Shown: positions 24,454 to 33,737, counted from the stretch's first letter. The stretch: 64,000 nt of DNA from Lachnospiraceae bacterium (GCA_910574865.1 CAJTDN010000014.1:1264-65263), one strand, 5' to 3'. Made by a program: numbers and translations. Notes: generated by a model from the letters alone, not told the origin.

Positions 24454-26034
24454 ATGGAATGGAAGAATTTTGACCAATTAGAAACTTATGCGAAGCTGGA
24501 CGGCATGGCATCGGTCGACCTCAAAATGGCGATGGCCGGGGAAAACGGCGCAAAACGGGTAGAGGAGTATAAGGTGCCGATGGCGGGCGGCATGGTTTAT
24601 AGTTTTGCGGCGAAGTCCGTGGATGATGATGTACTGGAGGCGTTACAAGCGCTTGCCGACGAGGCGGCATTGACCGGGAAGTATGCCCGGCTTTACAACG
24701 GCGAGGTGATTAATACGGGTGAGAAAAGGTTGGTTCTTCACCAGCTGACCCGCGGACAGCTCGGGGAAGACGTCATCGCGGACGGCGTGAATAAGAGAGA
24801 ATTCTATGTGAGCCAGCAGACCAGGGCGGCAGAGTTCGCAAACAAGGTGCATGCCGGTGAGATCGTGAATGAGGCCGGCGAAAAGTTTACGACGGCGGTA
24901 CAGATTGGTATTGGAGGGAGCGACCTCGGTCCCCGCGCGTTGTATTTAAGCCTTGAAAACTGGGCGAGGGTGAACGGCACGTTGAAGATGGACGCGAAGT
25001 TCATCAGCAATGTTGACCCGGATGACGCGTCGGCGGTTCTGGCATCCGTTGACGTGGCGCATACGATTTTCGTGCTGGTATCTAAATCTGGGACGACGCT
25101 TGAGACTTTGACCAATGAGTCCTTCGTAAAGAATGCAATCGTTGCCGCGGGCTTGGAGCCGTCAAAGCACATGGTGGCGGTGACGAGCGAGACCTCGCCT
25201 TTGGCGGGCAACCCGGATTATCTGGATTCCTTCTATATGGACGACTATATTGGCGGAAGATATTCCTCCACGTCGGCGGTAGGAGGGGTGATTCTTTCCC
25301 TCGCTTTTGGGCCGGACGTGTTCGCACGCATTCTGGATGGCGCGGCGGCGGAGGACGAGCTGGCAAAGAACGCGGACATTCGAAAGAACCCGTCCATGCT
25401 GGACGCACTGATTGGCGTATACGAGCGCAATTTCCTCGGATATGGGGAAACCGCGGTACTGCCGTATTCTCAGGGGCTGAGCCGTTTCCCGGCACATTTG
25501 CAGCAGCTTGACATGGAGTCGAACGGCAAGAGCGTAAACCGTTTTGGCGAGCCGGTCTCCTATGCGACCGGGCCGGTTATTTTTGGGGAGCCGGGTACGA
25601 ACGGCCAGCATTCCTTCTATCAGTTGTTACACCAGGGAACCAACATTGTCCCGTTACAGTTTATCGGATTTAAGAAAAACCAGATGGAAAATGACGTGGT
25701 AATCCAGGACAGCACGAGCCAACAGAAACTTTGTGCCAATGTGGCGGCGCAGATTATGGCGTTTGCCTGCGGGAAAGAGGCGGAAGATCCGAATAAGTAT
25801 TTTGCCGGCGGAAGACCGTCGAGCATCATCGTTGGCGAACAGCTTACGCCGGAATCCCTGGGCGCGCTTCTCGCACATTTTGAGAATAAGGTTATGTACC
25901 AGGGATTCGTGTGGAACCTGAACAGCTTTGACCAGGAAGGCGTGCAATTGGGAAAGGTGCTTGCCAAGAAAGTGCTTGCAAAAGACACGGAAGGGGCGCT
26001 CACGGCATATAGCCAGTTGTTGGGGATTTTTTGA
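24454..26034 (+). CDS. pgi: Glucose-6-phosphate isomerase
   Basis: A 526-residue cytoplasmic enzyme that interconverts glucose-6-phosphate and fructose-6-phosphate in glycolysis. The active-site pieces are clear: IGIGGSDLGPRAL, VLVSKSGTTLETLTN, the sugar-phosphate-binding stretch, LQQLDMESNGKSV with the catalytic glutamate, GTNGQHSFYQLLHQG with the catalytic histidine, and LNSFDQEGVQLGK with the catalytic lysine. The start at 24454 has AAGGAGAG upstream; an in-frame extension further upstream is not conserved-looking. It is likely a single-gene unit after the hairpin cluster. Confidence 0.95.
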   Translation: MEWKNFDQLETYAKLDGMASVDLKMAMAGENGAKRVEEYKVPMAGGMVYSFAAKSVDDDVLEALQALADEAALTGKYARLYNGEVINTGEKRLVLHQLTRGQLGEDVIADGVNKREFYVSQQTRAAEFANKVHAGEIVNEAGEKFTTAVQIGIGGSDLGPRALYLSLENWARVNGTLKMDAKFISNVDPDDASAVLASVDVAHTIFVLVSKSGTTLETLTNESFVKNAIVAAGLEPSKHMVAVTSETSPLAGNPDYLDSFYMDDYIGGRYSSTSAVGGVILSLAFGPDVFARILDGAAAEDELAKNADIRKNPSMLDALIGVYERNFLGYGETAVLPYSQGLSRFPAHLQQLDMESNGKSVNRFGEPVSYATGPVIFGEPGTNGQHSFYQLLHQGTNIVPLQFIGFKKNQMENDVVIQDSTSQQKLCANVAAQIMAFACGKEAEDPNKYFAGGRPSSIIVGEQLTPESLGALLAHFENKVMYQGFVWNLNSFDQEGVQLGKVLAKKVLAKDTEGALTAYSQLLGIF

Positions 26035-26052
26035 GCGAAAATAGGTGGAATC

Positions 26053-26829
26053 ATGGCAACTCAAACAAAGGGATTTTGCAAATATTGTGGAAAAGAATAT
26101 GCAAAGAGCGGGATGGTGCGTCATTTGTCGTCCTGCAAGGCGAGAAAGGCAAAATTGGAAAAAGCGGCTGAAAAAACAAAGTGCGGTTATTTCCAGGTAA
26201 TTATTTCTGACAAATATAATAAAGACTATTGGTTAATTGTTGAAATAAATGAAAATGCCACGTTGATTGACTTGGATCAGTTTATCAGGGACATTTGGGT
26301 GGAATGCTGCGGACATCTCAGCGCGTTTGAGATTGACGGCATGAGTTATGAATCCATGCCAGGGGATTTCTTTTGGGGAGAACCTCCAGAGGATATGCAC
26401 CATCAATTAAAAAAAATATTTAAAGTTGGTCAGACCATAGGGTATGAGTATGATTTTGGCTCCACGACGAAGTTGGTGTTAAAGGTTCAGGACTATTATA
26501 TAGTAGGGCGGAAGAAGGAAAAGATTACGTTGTTATCCCGTAATAATCCGATAAAAATTCTTTGCAGTCAGTGCGGGAAAAATGAGGCAACGTGGGTGGA
26601 TTCACAAAGATTGTACGAGGAAGCTCCGTTTTGGTGTGAAGAATGTATGCGGGAAAGGGCGAAAGAGGGTATTGACCCAGAGGAATTAGATGATTGGGAT
26701 GAAGACTTGGTGAATGGCGATGAATTTTATGAGATGCTGTTACCAGTATGCAATTCACCAAGGATGGGCATCTGCGGGTATGAGGGAAGCGAGGAATATT
26801 CGAATCAGTTCGTGCCGGATGAAGGATGA
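26053..26829 (+). CDS. pRiA4b ORF-3-like protein with zinc motifs
   Basis: A 258-residue protein. It starts with a zinc-finger-like FCKYCGKEYAKSGMVRHLSS, followed by a plasmid pRiA4b ORF-3-type fold (about residues 50-160: FQVIISD, LDQFIRDIWVECCGHLSAF, VGQTIGYEYDFGSTTKL). The C-terminal half has CSQCGKNEAT and FWCEECMRE pairs and an acidic tail. The family's function is not established. The gene starts 18 bp after pgi with AGGTGG and may be cotranscribed; a terminator follows. Confidence 0.8.
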   Translation: MATQTKGFCKYCGKEYAKSGMVRHLSSCKARKAKLEKAAEKTKCGYFQVIISDKYNKDYWLIVEINENATLIDLDQFIRDIWVECCGHLSAFEIDGMSYESMPGDFFWGEPPEDMHHQLKKIFKVGQTIGYEYDFGSTTKLVLKVQDYYIVGRKKEKITLLSRNNPIKILCSQCGKNEATWVDSQRLYEEAPFWCEECMRERAKEGIDPEELDDWDEDLVNGDEFYEMLLPVCNSPRMGICGYEGSEEYSNQFVPDEG

Positions 26830-26852
26830 TAGGCAGTGGAAGATTTTAAATG

Positions 26853-26881
26853 CAGGGAGTGTGGAAATACTCCCTGTGTTT
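26853..26881 (+). terminator. Terminator after the pRiA4b-like gene
   Basis: CAGGGAGT (26853-26860) pairs with ACTCCCTG (26869-26876), followed by TGTTTTG. Confidence 0.7.
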
Positions 26882-26926
26882 TGTAAAGAATTTGGGATAA
26901 ATAGAGAATGACGGGAGGATACCGAT

Positions 26927-27274
26927 ATGTTACTAATTCATTATCCAAAGTGTTCCACTTGCCAAAGGGCAAAGAAGTGGTTGGATGAAAAGAAGATATT
27001 CTACGAGGAAAGAAATATCAAAGAACAAAATCCCACGAAGGAAGAGTTGGCGAAGTGGTATAAAGCGAGCGGCTTTCCCTTAAAGCGGTTTTTTAATACT
27101 AGCGGCATGCTCTATAAGGAAATGAAGTTGAAAGACCGTTTGCCCGGAATGAGCGAGGAGGAACAATTGGAGTTGCTTGCGACGGACGGGATGCTGGTGA
27201 AACGTCCGCTTGTCATTGCGGGTGACGTGGTGCTGACCGGATTCAAGGAAAAAGAATGGGAAAAACTTTTGTGA
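26927..27274 (+). CDS. ArsC/Spx-family thioredoxin-fold reductase
   Basis: A 115-residue protein with the CxxC redox motif YPKCSTCQRAKKWLDE near residue 10, EERNIKEQNPTKEEL, FNTSG and LVKRPLVIAGDVVLTGFKE, the standard ArsC-like fold. Family members are arsenate reductases, YffB-like proteins of unknown substrate, or Spx-type regulators. The two-cysteine CSTC motif fits either YffB or Spx. No arsenic genes are nearby, so arsenate reduction is not suggested by context. GGGAGG precedes the ATG. Confidence 0.82.
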   Translation: MLLIHYPKCSTCQRAKKWLDEKKIFYEERNIKEQNPTKEELAKWYKASGFPLKRFFNTSGMLYKEMKLKDRLPGMSEEEQLELLATDGMLVKRPLVIAGDVVLTGFKEKEWEKLL

Positions 27275-27427
27275 GTTCATTATAACTAACCAAATGGGAC
27301 AAATTTGCCAAAGAGTTTCAAAAAGAGACGATTTGACGAATTTGTTCCTTTTTTGTGGAAATATCATATGTTAGCATGGGCATTAAGAAGGTTTATGGTT
27401 AATAATGAACGAAAGAGAGGTGTGCGC

Positions 27428-28696
27428 ATGAAGGATTTAAAGCATTTGGAGTATTTTGAGAATCTCCTGCAGGAGTCGAACAACGACCTGGTGCGGGAGG
27501 CGAAAGAAGAGGGGCGCAAGGCCATCGGCTACACTTGTTACCAGATTCCCGAGCCGGTCTTGAACCTCCCGGGTTGTTTTTCGCTGCGGTTGTCGGCTCC
27601 GCGTGTTGGTGGTATCGAGATGGGAACGTACTATATGACGTCGATGACCTGCGAGTATTGCCGGGCGTTGGTGGAGCGGAACTTGGAGGGCGGCTACCAG
27701 TTTTTGGATGGCCTGATTGGGGCGGCCTCCTGTTCGCAGCTGGCGGACGCGCACGAGAACATGGAGAAGCATGGTATCACGGAAAGGGAAGGTTTTTTTA
27801 TCGAGCACGTGGACACGCCGATGAAATCGGACGAGAACGCGGTGAACCTGATTAAGACGATTTGCGAGAAGCGGATTTTGAAGCCCTTGCGGGAAAATTA
27901 TGGCATTGACACGGGCGACACGGCGCTTCGCAGGGCGGTCGAAGAACACAACGAGGTCTGCAAGCTGCTCAATGCCATCGGCGAGTATAGAAAGTTTGAC
28001 AACCCGCCGATTACCGGCTATGAGTTCGCCGTGCTGACACTGGCGACGTATACTTGTCCAAAGGATAAGTTGGTCAAAAAATTGAAAGAGACATTGAAGG
28101 AATTGAAAACAAGAGAGCCGGACACGGATTATAAGAAGAAATATCGGGCGCGTGTTTTGGTGGCCGGCTCCGAGATGGACGATCCGGAGTACATAAAGTG
28201 TATCGAGGAGGCCGGCGCACTGGTGGTCTGCGACCGTTATTGCTTCGGGCAAAATCCCGGACGCAATGAAATTATTTTGACAGAGGACGAGGACGCGCTG
28301 ACGCAGGTGTGCCGCCAGAACGTGATGGAAAACCAGTGCCCGCGCTACATGGGGCAGAAGAAGATCCAGTCGCGCAAGGATTACGTGGACAAATTGGCGA
28401 AGGAATATAAGGCGGACGGGCTTATTTACCAGCAGATGAAGTTTTGCAATTTCTGGGGCTATGAGCGGGCGGCGTGCTCCCACATCATGCGTGACGACTA
28501 CGGCTGGCCGGTGCTCTCGATTGACCGTCCATACGTGAATGCCAATTCGGGGCAGCTTCGCACCCGGGTGCAGGCCTTTGTCGAGAGTATCGAGATTAAG
28601 AAGATTCAAAGGACGCAGGATGCTTCGAGGGCGCAGGGGGCGGACAAGCTACATAGGACGCGGGAAGTTTCAAAGATGCAGGGAGGTGGCAGGTAA
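27428..28696 (+). CDS. 2-hydroxyacyl-CoA dehydratase-family subunit (HgdB/double-cubane-like)
   Basis: A 422-residue protein of the HgdB/BcrC superfamily. The C-terminal domain has MKFCNFWGYERAACSHIM and SGQLRTRVQAFVESIE, typical cluster-ligand and subunit-interface segments. Further conserved cysteines lie in MTSMTCEYCRAL, IGAASCSQLADAHEN and CDRYCFGQNPGRNE. Members hold [4Fe-4S] or double-cubane clusters and perform very low-potential reductions. The start follows GAGAGGTG. The last 30 residues are repetitive (RTQDASRAQGADKLHRTREV), apparently an added tail. It is adjacent to a second family member (start at the next base after the stop). No ATP-dependent activator gene is in the window. 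Confidence 0.82.
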   Translation: MKDLKHLEYFENLLQESNNDLVREAKEEGRKAIGYTCYQIPEPVLNLPGCFSLRLSAPRVGGIEMGTYYMTSMTCEYCRALVERNLEGGYQFLDGLIGAASCSQLADAHENMEKHGITEREGFFIEHVDTPMKSDENAVNLIKTICEKRILKPLRENYGIDTGDTALRRAVEEHNEVCKLLNAIGEYRKFDNPPITGYEFAVLTLATYTCPKDKLVKKLKETLKELKTREPDTDYKKKYRARVLVAGSEMDDPEYIKCIEEAGALVVCDRYCFGQNPGRNEIILTEDEDALTQVCRQNVMENQCPRYMGQKKIQSRKDYVDKLAKEYKADGLIYQQMKFCNFWGYERAACSHIMRDDYGWPVLSIDRPYVNANSGQLRTRVQAFVESIEIKKIQRTQDASRAQGADKLHRTREVSKMQGGGR

Positions 28697-30235
28697 ATGG
28701 GAAAGAAAATGAACAGCGAGCCCCTGGGAAAATTGTACAACGGCGGCGTGACGAAGCGTCGGCGGGAGTGGCGGGGGATTAAGGACACCTGGTACGATTA
28801 TACCAGATGGGTCGGCAATTGGGCGACGATGGCCAAGTTCATGTTAAACGTGCAAAATTTGAAAGGATTTTTCCGCTACCGTTGGATGTCGAACTTCCTT
28901 TCCGTGCCGGATTTCGTGGATCGCCACACGGAGGGCTTGCGCGGGCCGCAGCTTCGCATCGCGCACAAGGAGTTTGACTTCATCGTGGCGCACGCGACGG
29001 ACACGATTGCCAACCTCTTCCGGGGCGACGCCAATATCGGGGGCGACCCGAAGTGGAGCAAGAAGGTGGTCATTTTTGACGAGAACATGATGACGCACGT
29101 GATTAACGGGTTTCCGAACTTGACGGCGGTCACCCGTGAAATCCCGCCGATTTACATGGGTTCGGTGATGCGCCAGGACGGGATTTTGCATTATCTTGAC
29201 GCGGCCGAGGAGTACGGCGTGCCTTCCGACGTCTGCCCGATGCCGGCGGGGGAACTGGGGCTGGCCATCGAGGACGATTACCCGCAGGTCGGATGTTGTA
29301 TTATTCATTGTAATACGACGTGCGATGGTTCCCTGATGGGAAATGGCATCGAGGACAGACGGTTTGACGTGCCGACGTTCGAGCTGGCGGTGCCGATTCG
29401 TTATCTTGACGAGGAGACGAAGGATTATGCGGCGCAGGAGATAAAAAACTGCATCAAGTTCATCGAGGACACCACCGGGGAGAAATTTGACTGGGACGCG
29501 TATTTCAAGGCGATGCACACGTTTAACGAGGAGACGAGGCTGTTTTTGGAGTGGCTCGATGTCAGCAAGACGGATTATCCGCAGGTGGTGGGAAACAACG
29601 TGGCTCTCTACCGGGACGCCTATTACCAGGTGGCGGGCGGCCGTGACATCGGCTTTTTGAAAAATGAACAGGAAATCACGAGAATCATGCACGAGGCCTA
29701 CGAGGCGAAGACCCCAATCGTCTCCGAGGTGCGGCACCGGGCGATTCTCTGGGGCGTGCAGGCGCAATATTATTCGGCGTTTCCGGCGTGGCTGCAAAAC
29801 TGCTGGGGCATCCAGCCGCTGATTGACATGTTGTCGCTGACCTCGACGGAAATTTATTCGGAGGATGACAAAGAGCAGGCCTATTACGACATGGCGGACT
29901 TGTACGCGAAGGAGAACATGCGCAACCGCTCCGAGGGCGGCTACCAGGTAGGCGTGGAGGATTTGTGGCGTTTCTGCGAGGAGTTCAGGGCCGACGTCGT
30001 CATCATGTACGAGCACATTGCCTGCAAGGCGATGACGGGATACCATGGACTGTTCGAGGAGGAAGGGCGCAAGCACGGCGTGCACGTGATTTGGGTTCCG
30101 CACGACTTGATGGATCCGCGTACGGTCAGCCGCGAGGAAATGCGCCAGAGCGTGAACCAGTACATGCGCACGATTCTGCATGAGGAACCGCTGGATCCGA
30201 GCCTGGAGTCGATTGACGACGGGGAAGCATGGTAA
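28697..30235 (+). CDS. 2-hydroxyacyl-CoA dehydratase-family subunit, second partner
   Basis: A 512-residue member of the same superfamily and likely partner of the protein before it. Recognisable pieces are HATDTIANLFRGDANIGG, VCPMPAGELGLAIEDDYPQ with GCCIIHCNTTCDGS (a dense cysteine group), and a C-terminal domain with VVIMYEHIACKAMTGYHGLF. It lacks the final QLRTRxxAFxE segment, as expected for the non-identical subunit. GGGAGGTGG precedes the ATG and the gene directly abuts its neighbour, so the two are co-translated. The substrate is unknown; classic hydroxyglutaryl- or lactoyl-CoA dehydration is not supported by neighbours. Confidence 0.8.
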   Translation: MGKKMNSEPLGKLYNGGVTKRRREWRGIKDTWYDYTRWVGNWATMAKFMLNVQNLKGFFRYRWMSNFLSVPDFVDRHTEGLRGPQLRIAHKEFDFIVAHATDTIANLFRGDANIGGDPKWSKKVVIFDENMMTHVINGFPNLTAVTREIPPIYMGSVMRQDGILHYLDAAEEYGVPSDVCPMPAGELGLAIEDDYPQVGCCIIHCNTTCDGSLMGNGIEDRRFDVPTFELAVPIRYLDEETKDYAAQEIKNCIKFIEDTTGEKFDWDAYFKAMHTFNEETRLFLEWLDVSKTDYPQVVGNNVALYRDAYYQVAGGRDIGFLKNEQEITRIMHEAYEAKTPIVSEVRHRAILWGVQAQYYSAFPAWLQNCWGIQPLIDMLSLTSTEIYSEDDKEQAYYDMADLYAKENMRNRSEGGYQVGVEDLWRFCEEFRADVVIMYEHIACKAMTGYHGLFEEEGRKHGVHVIWVPHDLMDPRTVSREEMRQSVNQYMRTILHEEPLDPSLESIDDGEAW

Positions 30236-30318
30236 TCGCGGCGAGCCGCGCCGGCCTAAAAAGCGGATGCGGGTCGGACGGCGCACGGGGCGCTCATGAA
30301 AAAGGAAGGAGACGGACT

Positions 30319-30486
30319 ATGGGAAAATTCATTTCAATTATAAAGACGGTCTTGGCCGTGGCGCTGGCCTTGTTCATTTTAAGCTGGATCGTGTATTTCT
30401 TTAATTTGGACATGAAATTGTCGGCGGCTCTTTACAATCCGCTGCAAAAGATTTATGATATGAGAAAGAGGGACAAACGGTTATAG
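30319..30486 (+). CDS. 55-residue single-TM protein in the dehydratase-like operon
   Basis: The product begins MGKFISIIKTVLAVALALFI and has one membrane helix over about residues 7-28, then a short soluble tail with KLSAALYNPLQKIYDMRKRD. AAGGAAGGAGAC lies before the ATG. It sits between the dehydratase-like pair and the HypA-like gene on the same strand. No family is recognised. It could anchor a redox complex at the membrane, which is inference from position only. Confidence 0.6.
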   Translation: MGKFISIIKTVLAVALALFILSWIVYFFNLDMKLSAALYNPLQKIYDMRKRDKRL

Positions 30487-30570
30487 CGTGAGCACGAACG
30501 GCCGCACGGGTCACGGTCGAAATCCGCGTTTTGGCCAGAGAGAATGAAAAGCAAAGGAAGGCAGGACATC

Positions 30571-30981
30571 ATGCATGAGTTAGGGATTGTGTTTCACATC
30601 GCGGACAGCGTGGAGAAAATCGCGGAGGAAAACGGCGTTTCCAAGGTGCTTGGCGTCACGTTGGAGATTGGCGAGGTGTCCACCGTGATGGGGGATTATC
30701 TGACGGATTGCTGGAACTGGAACGCGAAAAAGTCGGAGGTCTTAAATGGCTGCGAGTTGAAGATTGAGACGGTCAAGGCCGTCACGCATTGTGACGGCTG
30801 TGGGCGGCGATACGAGACGGTGGCGCACGGGAAGATTTGTCCGCATTGCGGGAGCGAGAACACGTGGCTTCTGCAGGGAAACGAAGTCAGCATCAAGGAA
30901 ATTTGCGTGGAGGACGCGGAAATGGAGGTAAGTTATGCCAGAGATGAGCAAGGCGGTCATCCCGCCGAACAAAGGGGATAA
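30571..30981 (+). CDS. hypA: HypA-like nickel/zinc metallochaperone
   Basis: A 136-residue protein starting MHELGIVFHIADSVEKIAEE, with the HypA N-terminal Met-His-Glu nickel site. The zinc domain has CDGCGRRYE and CPHCGSENTWLLQGNEVSIKEI, as in HypA/HybF. HypA delivers nickel to [NiFe] hydrogenase. No hydrogenase or other hyp gene is visible here, and the neighbours are iron-sulfur and flavin enzymes, so a different client is possible. The start at 30571 is chosen because it gives the family's fixed N-terminus. It overlaps the flavoprotein gene by 47 bp. Confidence 0.85.
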   Translation: MHELGIVFHIADSVEKIAEENGVSKVLGVTLEIGEVSTVMGDYLTDCWNWNAKKSEVLNGCELKIETVKAVTHCDGCGRRYETVAHGKICPHCGSENTWLLQGNEVSIKEICVEDAEMEVSYARDEQGGHPAEQRG

Positions 30982-33730
30982 GCACCCGAGGGAGCGGATT
31001 TTGAAGCTCGGGCAGAAGATTACGGACGTGGCGGCGCACAAGATCAAGGGAATCACGTCCGACGACCCGGAGTATTGGGGATTGGCGTCTATCGTCACGA
31101 ACGAGATGGCGGACGTGGCGTTGAAGATGAAGGTGCGCCACCATTATACCTTTGCCGAAATGGTGAAGATGAACGACGTGAAAAAGGAAGACGAGGAAAG
31201 GTTCCAAAAGCTTCTTGACGAGATGTCTTACATCGGCCTTCTGGAGTACGATTATGGCAACCATTATGACCACAACGGGCGCACGGCCCCTCAGAGCGAG
31301 CGCAGATATTGTCTGCCGCTGTTCGTGCCGGGCAGCGCGGAGTTGTTTAACATGGAGGAAGGACCGAACGGCAACCAGCGTTTGAAGGATCATCCGGAAC
31401 TGGCCTCGTTCTTTGAGCGGATGACGTTCATCCCGCTGGACGGGCTGACGCACCTGGTGCCGCCGGGCGGCGCGGGGATTGGCATGCACGTCATTCCGGT
31501 GGAGAAGGCCATCCAGATGGAAAACCAGTCCGTCGATTTGGAACACATTTCCTATTGGCTGAAGAAGTACGAGGGACATATCGGCGTCGGCCAGTGTTCG
31601 TGCCGTGTCAGTCGCGCGGTGCTTGGCGAGGGCTGTGGTGACGACGAGATGAACTGGTGCATCGGCGTCGGTGATTTTGCGGATTATTGCCGTGAGACGG
31701 GCAAAGGGCACGACATTACATACGAGGAGGCGATGGAAATCCTCCAAAAGGCGGAGGACAACGGGTTCGTGCACCAGATTACGAATATCGACGGAGAGAA
31801 CAAGATTTTTGGAATCTGCAATTGTAACGTGAACATTTGTAACGGATTGCGCACATCGCAGTTGTTCAACACGCCGAACATGTCCCGCAGCGCCTACACG
31901 GCCAAGGTGGAGAAGGACAAGTGCGTGGCTTGTGGAAAATGTGTGGAATATTGTCCGGCGGGCGCGGTGAAATTGGGACAGAAGCTGTGCACGAAGCACG
32001 GGGAAGTCCAATATCCGAAGCATGAGCTGCCAAAGGGCCTGCGTTGGGGGCGTGACAAGTACGACGAGGATTACCGTGACAACAATCGGAAGAATTGTTA
32101 TGATACCGGTACGGCGCCGTGCAAGGTGGCATGTCCGGCCCATATCGCGGTGCAGGGATATATTCGGAAGGCTAAGGAAGGCAAGTACCAGGAGGCCCTG
32201 GCGTTGATTAAGAAGGACAATCCGTTCCCGGCGGTGTGCGGCCGCGTCTGCAACAAGCGGTGCGAGCTGGCTTGTACGCGCGGCACGATTGACGAGCCGG
32301 TGGCGATTGACTCCATCAAGAAGTTTATCGCGGAGCAGGATTTGCGGGCGGAGACGAGGTATGTTCCGCCGGTCGTGATCCCGTCTAGCGTGAAGAAACA
32401 GTGGGACGAAAAAATTGCCATCATCGGGGCGGGGCCGGCCGGACTTTCTTGTGCCTACTATTTGGCCACGAAGGGTTACAAGCCGACCGTGTTCGAGAAG
32501 AACGCGCGGCCGGGCGGCATGATGACCTACGGCATTCCTTCCTACAAGCTGGAGAAGGACGTCGTGGAGGCGGAGATTGACGTGATTCGTTCGCTTGGCG
32601 TGGACATCCGCTGCAACACGGAAGTGGGAAAGGACGTTACCCTGCAACAGTTAAGGGAGCAAGGCTACAAGGCGTTTTACGTGGCGATTGGTTGTCAGGG
32701 CGGCAAGATTCCGCCGATTCCGGGCAATGACGCGAAGGGCATCGACATCGCGGTCAGCTTCCTTAAGCGGGCGACGGAAGACCAGGGGCAGACGCTTGCT
32801 GGTGACGTGGTCGTGGTCGGCGGCGGCAACGTGGCGGTGGACTGTGTAAGGACCGCGTACCGCTTCGGGGCGACGAACCCGCAGATGTTCTGCCTGGAGT
32901 CGCGGGATACGATGCCTGCCTCCAACGAGGAGATTCGAGAATGTCTGGAAGAGGACATTACCATAAATAACGGCTGGGGACCGAAGGAAGTGCTCAAGGA
33001 TGCCGAGGGCAACGTGAGTGGAATCGTGTTCAAGAAGTGCACCTCCGTGTTTGACGGGGGCGGCAAGTTCAACCCGACGTATGATGAGAACGAGACGGTC
33101 ACGGTGCAGTGCAAAAATATCGTGTTCGCCATCGGCCAGGGCATCGAGTGGGGCGACCTGCTCGCGGGCGAGAAGGTGGAGTTCTGGCACGGCAATTACC
33201 CTGTGGCCGACGCGCTGACTTATCAGACCGCGCAGCCGGACGTCTTTGTGGGCGGCGACGTGTACAGCGGGCCGAAGTTCGCCATCGAGGCCATCGAGGC
33301 GGGCAAGTGCGCGGCAGATTCCCTGCACCGCTTCGTGCAGCCGGGAACGTCGATGACGATTGGCAAGAACCGCCGCGACTTCATCGAGCTGGACAAGGAC
33401 GGCGTGGTGGTTGACAGTTATGACACGGCGGGCAGGAACGAGCCGGGCATGGACGAGAGCATCGACTACCATCATTCGTTCCGAGACGCGCACAAGACGC
33501 TGACGGAGGAACAAGTGCTTTCGGAGACCTCGAGGTGCTTAGGCTGCGGCGCGTCCGTGGTGGACGAGAACAAGTGTATCGGCTGCGGCGTCTGCACGAC
33601 GAAGTGCGAGTTCGACGCCATCAAGTTGCACCGGACGCATCCGGAGTGCACGCACATGGTGAGGAGCGAGGACAAATTCAAGGAAATCGGCGCGTACGCG
33701 CTGAAGAAAGTGTTCAAGGGAAAGAAATAA
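30935..33730 (+). CDS. Multidomain iron-sulfur flavoprotein (GltD-like core with ferredoxin domains)
   Basis: A 931-residue cytoplasmic oxidoreductase. The N-terminal third has cysteine clusters GQCSCRVSRAV and FGICNCNVNICNG, then a 4Fe-4S ferredoxin CVACGKCVEYCPAGA at about residue 330. Next is a GltD/DPYD-type linker (CKVACPAHIAVQGYIRKAKE, later CGRVCNKRCELACTRG, about 390-450), an FAD fold (IAIIGAGPAGLSCAYYLATK, about 491) and an NAD(P) fold (VVVVGGGNVAVDCVRTAYR, about 625). It ends in another ferredoxin pair (CLGCGASV, CIGCGVCTTKCEFDA, about 868-900). It overlaps hypA by 47 bp with GGAGGT before its ATG. It probably carries electrons from NAD(P)H toward the iron-sulfur enzymes of this operon. 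Confidence 0.87.
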   Translation: MPEMSKAVIPPNKGDKHPRERILKLGQKITDVAAHKIKGITSDDPEYWGLASIVTNEMADVALKMKVRHHYTFAEMVKMNDVKKEDEERFQKLLDEMSYIGLLEYDYGNHYDHNGRTAPQSERRYCLPLFVPGSAELFNMEEGPNGNQRLKDHPELASFFERMTFIPLDGLTHLVPPGGAGIGMHVIPVEKAIQMENQSVDLEHISYWLKKYEGHIGVGQCSCRVSRAVLGEGCGDDEMNWCIGVGDFADYCRETGKGHDITYEEAMEILQKAEDNGFVHQITNIDGENKIFGICNCNVNICNGLRTSQLFNTPNMSRSAYTAKVEKDKCVACGKCVEYCPAGAVKLGQKLCTKHGEVQYPKHELPKGLRWGRDKYDEDYRDNNRKNCYDTGTAPCKVACPAHIAVQGYIRKAKEGKYQEALALIKKDNPFPAVCGRVCNKRCELACTRGTIDEPVAIDSIKKFIAEQDLRAETRYVPPVVIPSSVKKQWDEKIAIIGAGPAGLSCAYYLATKGYKPTVFEKNARPGGMMTYGIPSYKLEKDVVEAEIDVIRSLGVDIRCNTEVGKDVTLQQLREQGYKAFYVAIGCQGGKIPPIPGNDAKGIDIAVSFLKRATEDQGQTLAGDVVVVGGGNVAVDCVRTAYRFGATNPQMFCLESRDTMPASNEEIRECLEEDITINNGWGPKEVLKDAEGNVSGIVFKKCTSVFDGGGKFNPTYDENETVTVQCKNIVFAIGQGIEWGDLLAGEKVEFWHGNYPVADALTYQTAQPDVFVGGDVYSGPKFAIEAIEAGKCAADSLHRFVQPGTSMTIGKNRRDFIELDKDGVVVDSYDTAGRNEPGMDESIDYHHSFRDAHKTLTEEQVLSETSRCLGCGASVVDENKCIGCGVCTTKCEFDAIKLHRTHPECTHMVRSEDKFKEIGAYALKKVFKGKK

Positions 33731-33737
33731 AAGAATG

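Noticed and set aside
26927-27274. Arsenic resistance
   Set aside because: The ArsC-like protein has no arsR, arsB or arsenite efflux neighbour; YffB/Spx-like roles are equally likely.
27437-28609. A 390-codon open frame on the minus strand
   Set aside because: It is antisense to the dehydratase-family gene, whose protein has clear conserved motifs; the minus product has none and no ribosome site.
28844-30286. A 480-codon open frame on the minus strand
   Set aside because: It is the shadow of the second dehydratase-family gene; long antisense frames are expected from biased codon use in this GC-rich stretch.
30571-30981. Evidence for a [NiFe] hydrogenase locus
   Set aside because: HypA alone is not enough; no hydrogenase subunit or other hyp gene is present in the window.
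30893-32647. A 584-codon open frame on the minus strand
   Set aside because: It lies opposite the flavoprotein gene with intact FAD, NAD(P) and ferredoxin motifs; the His/Leu/Arg-rich product looks like an antisense artefact.
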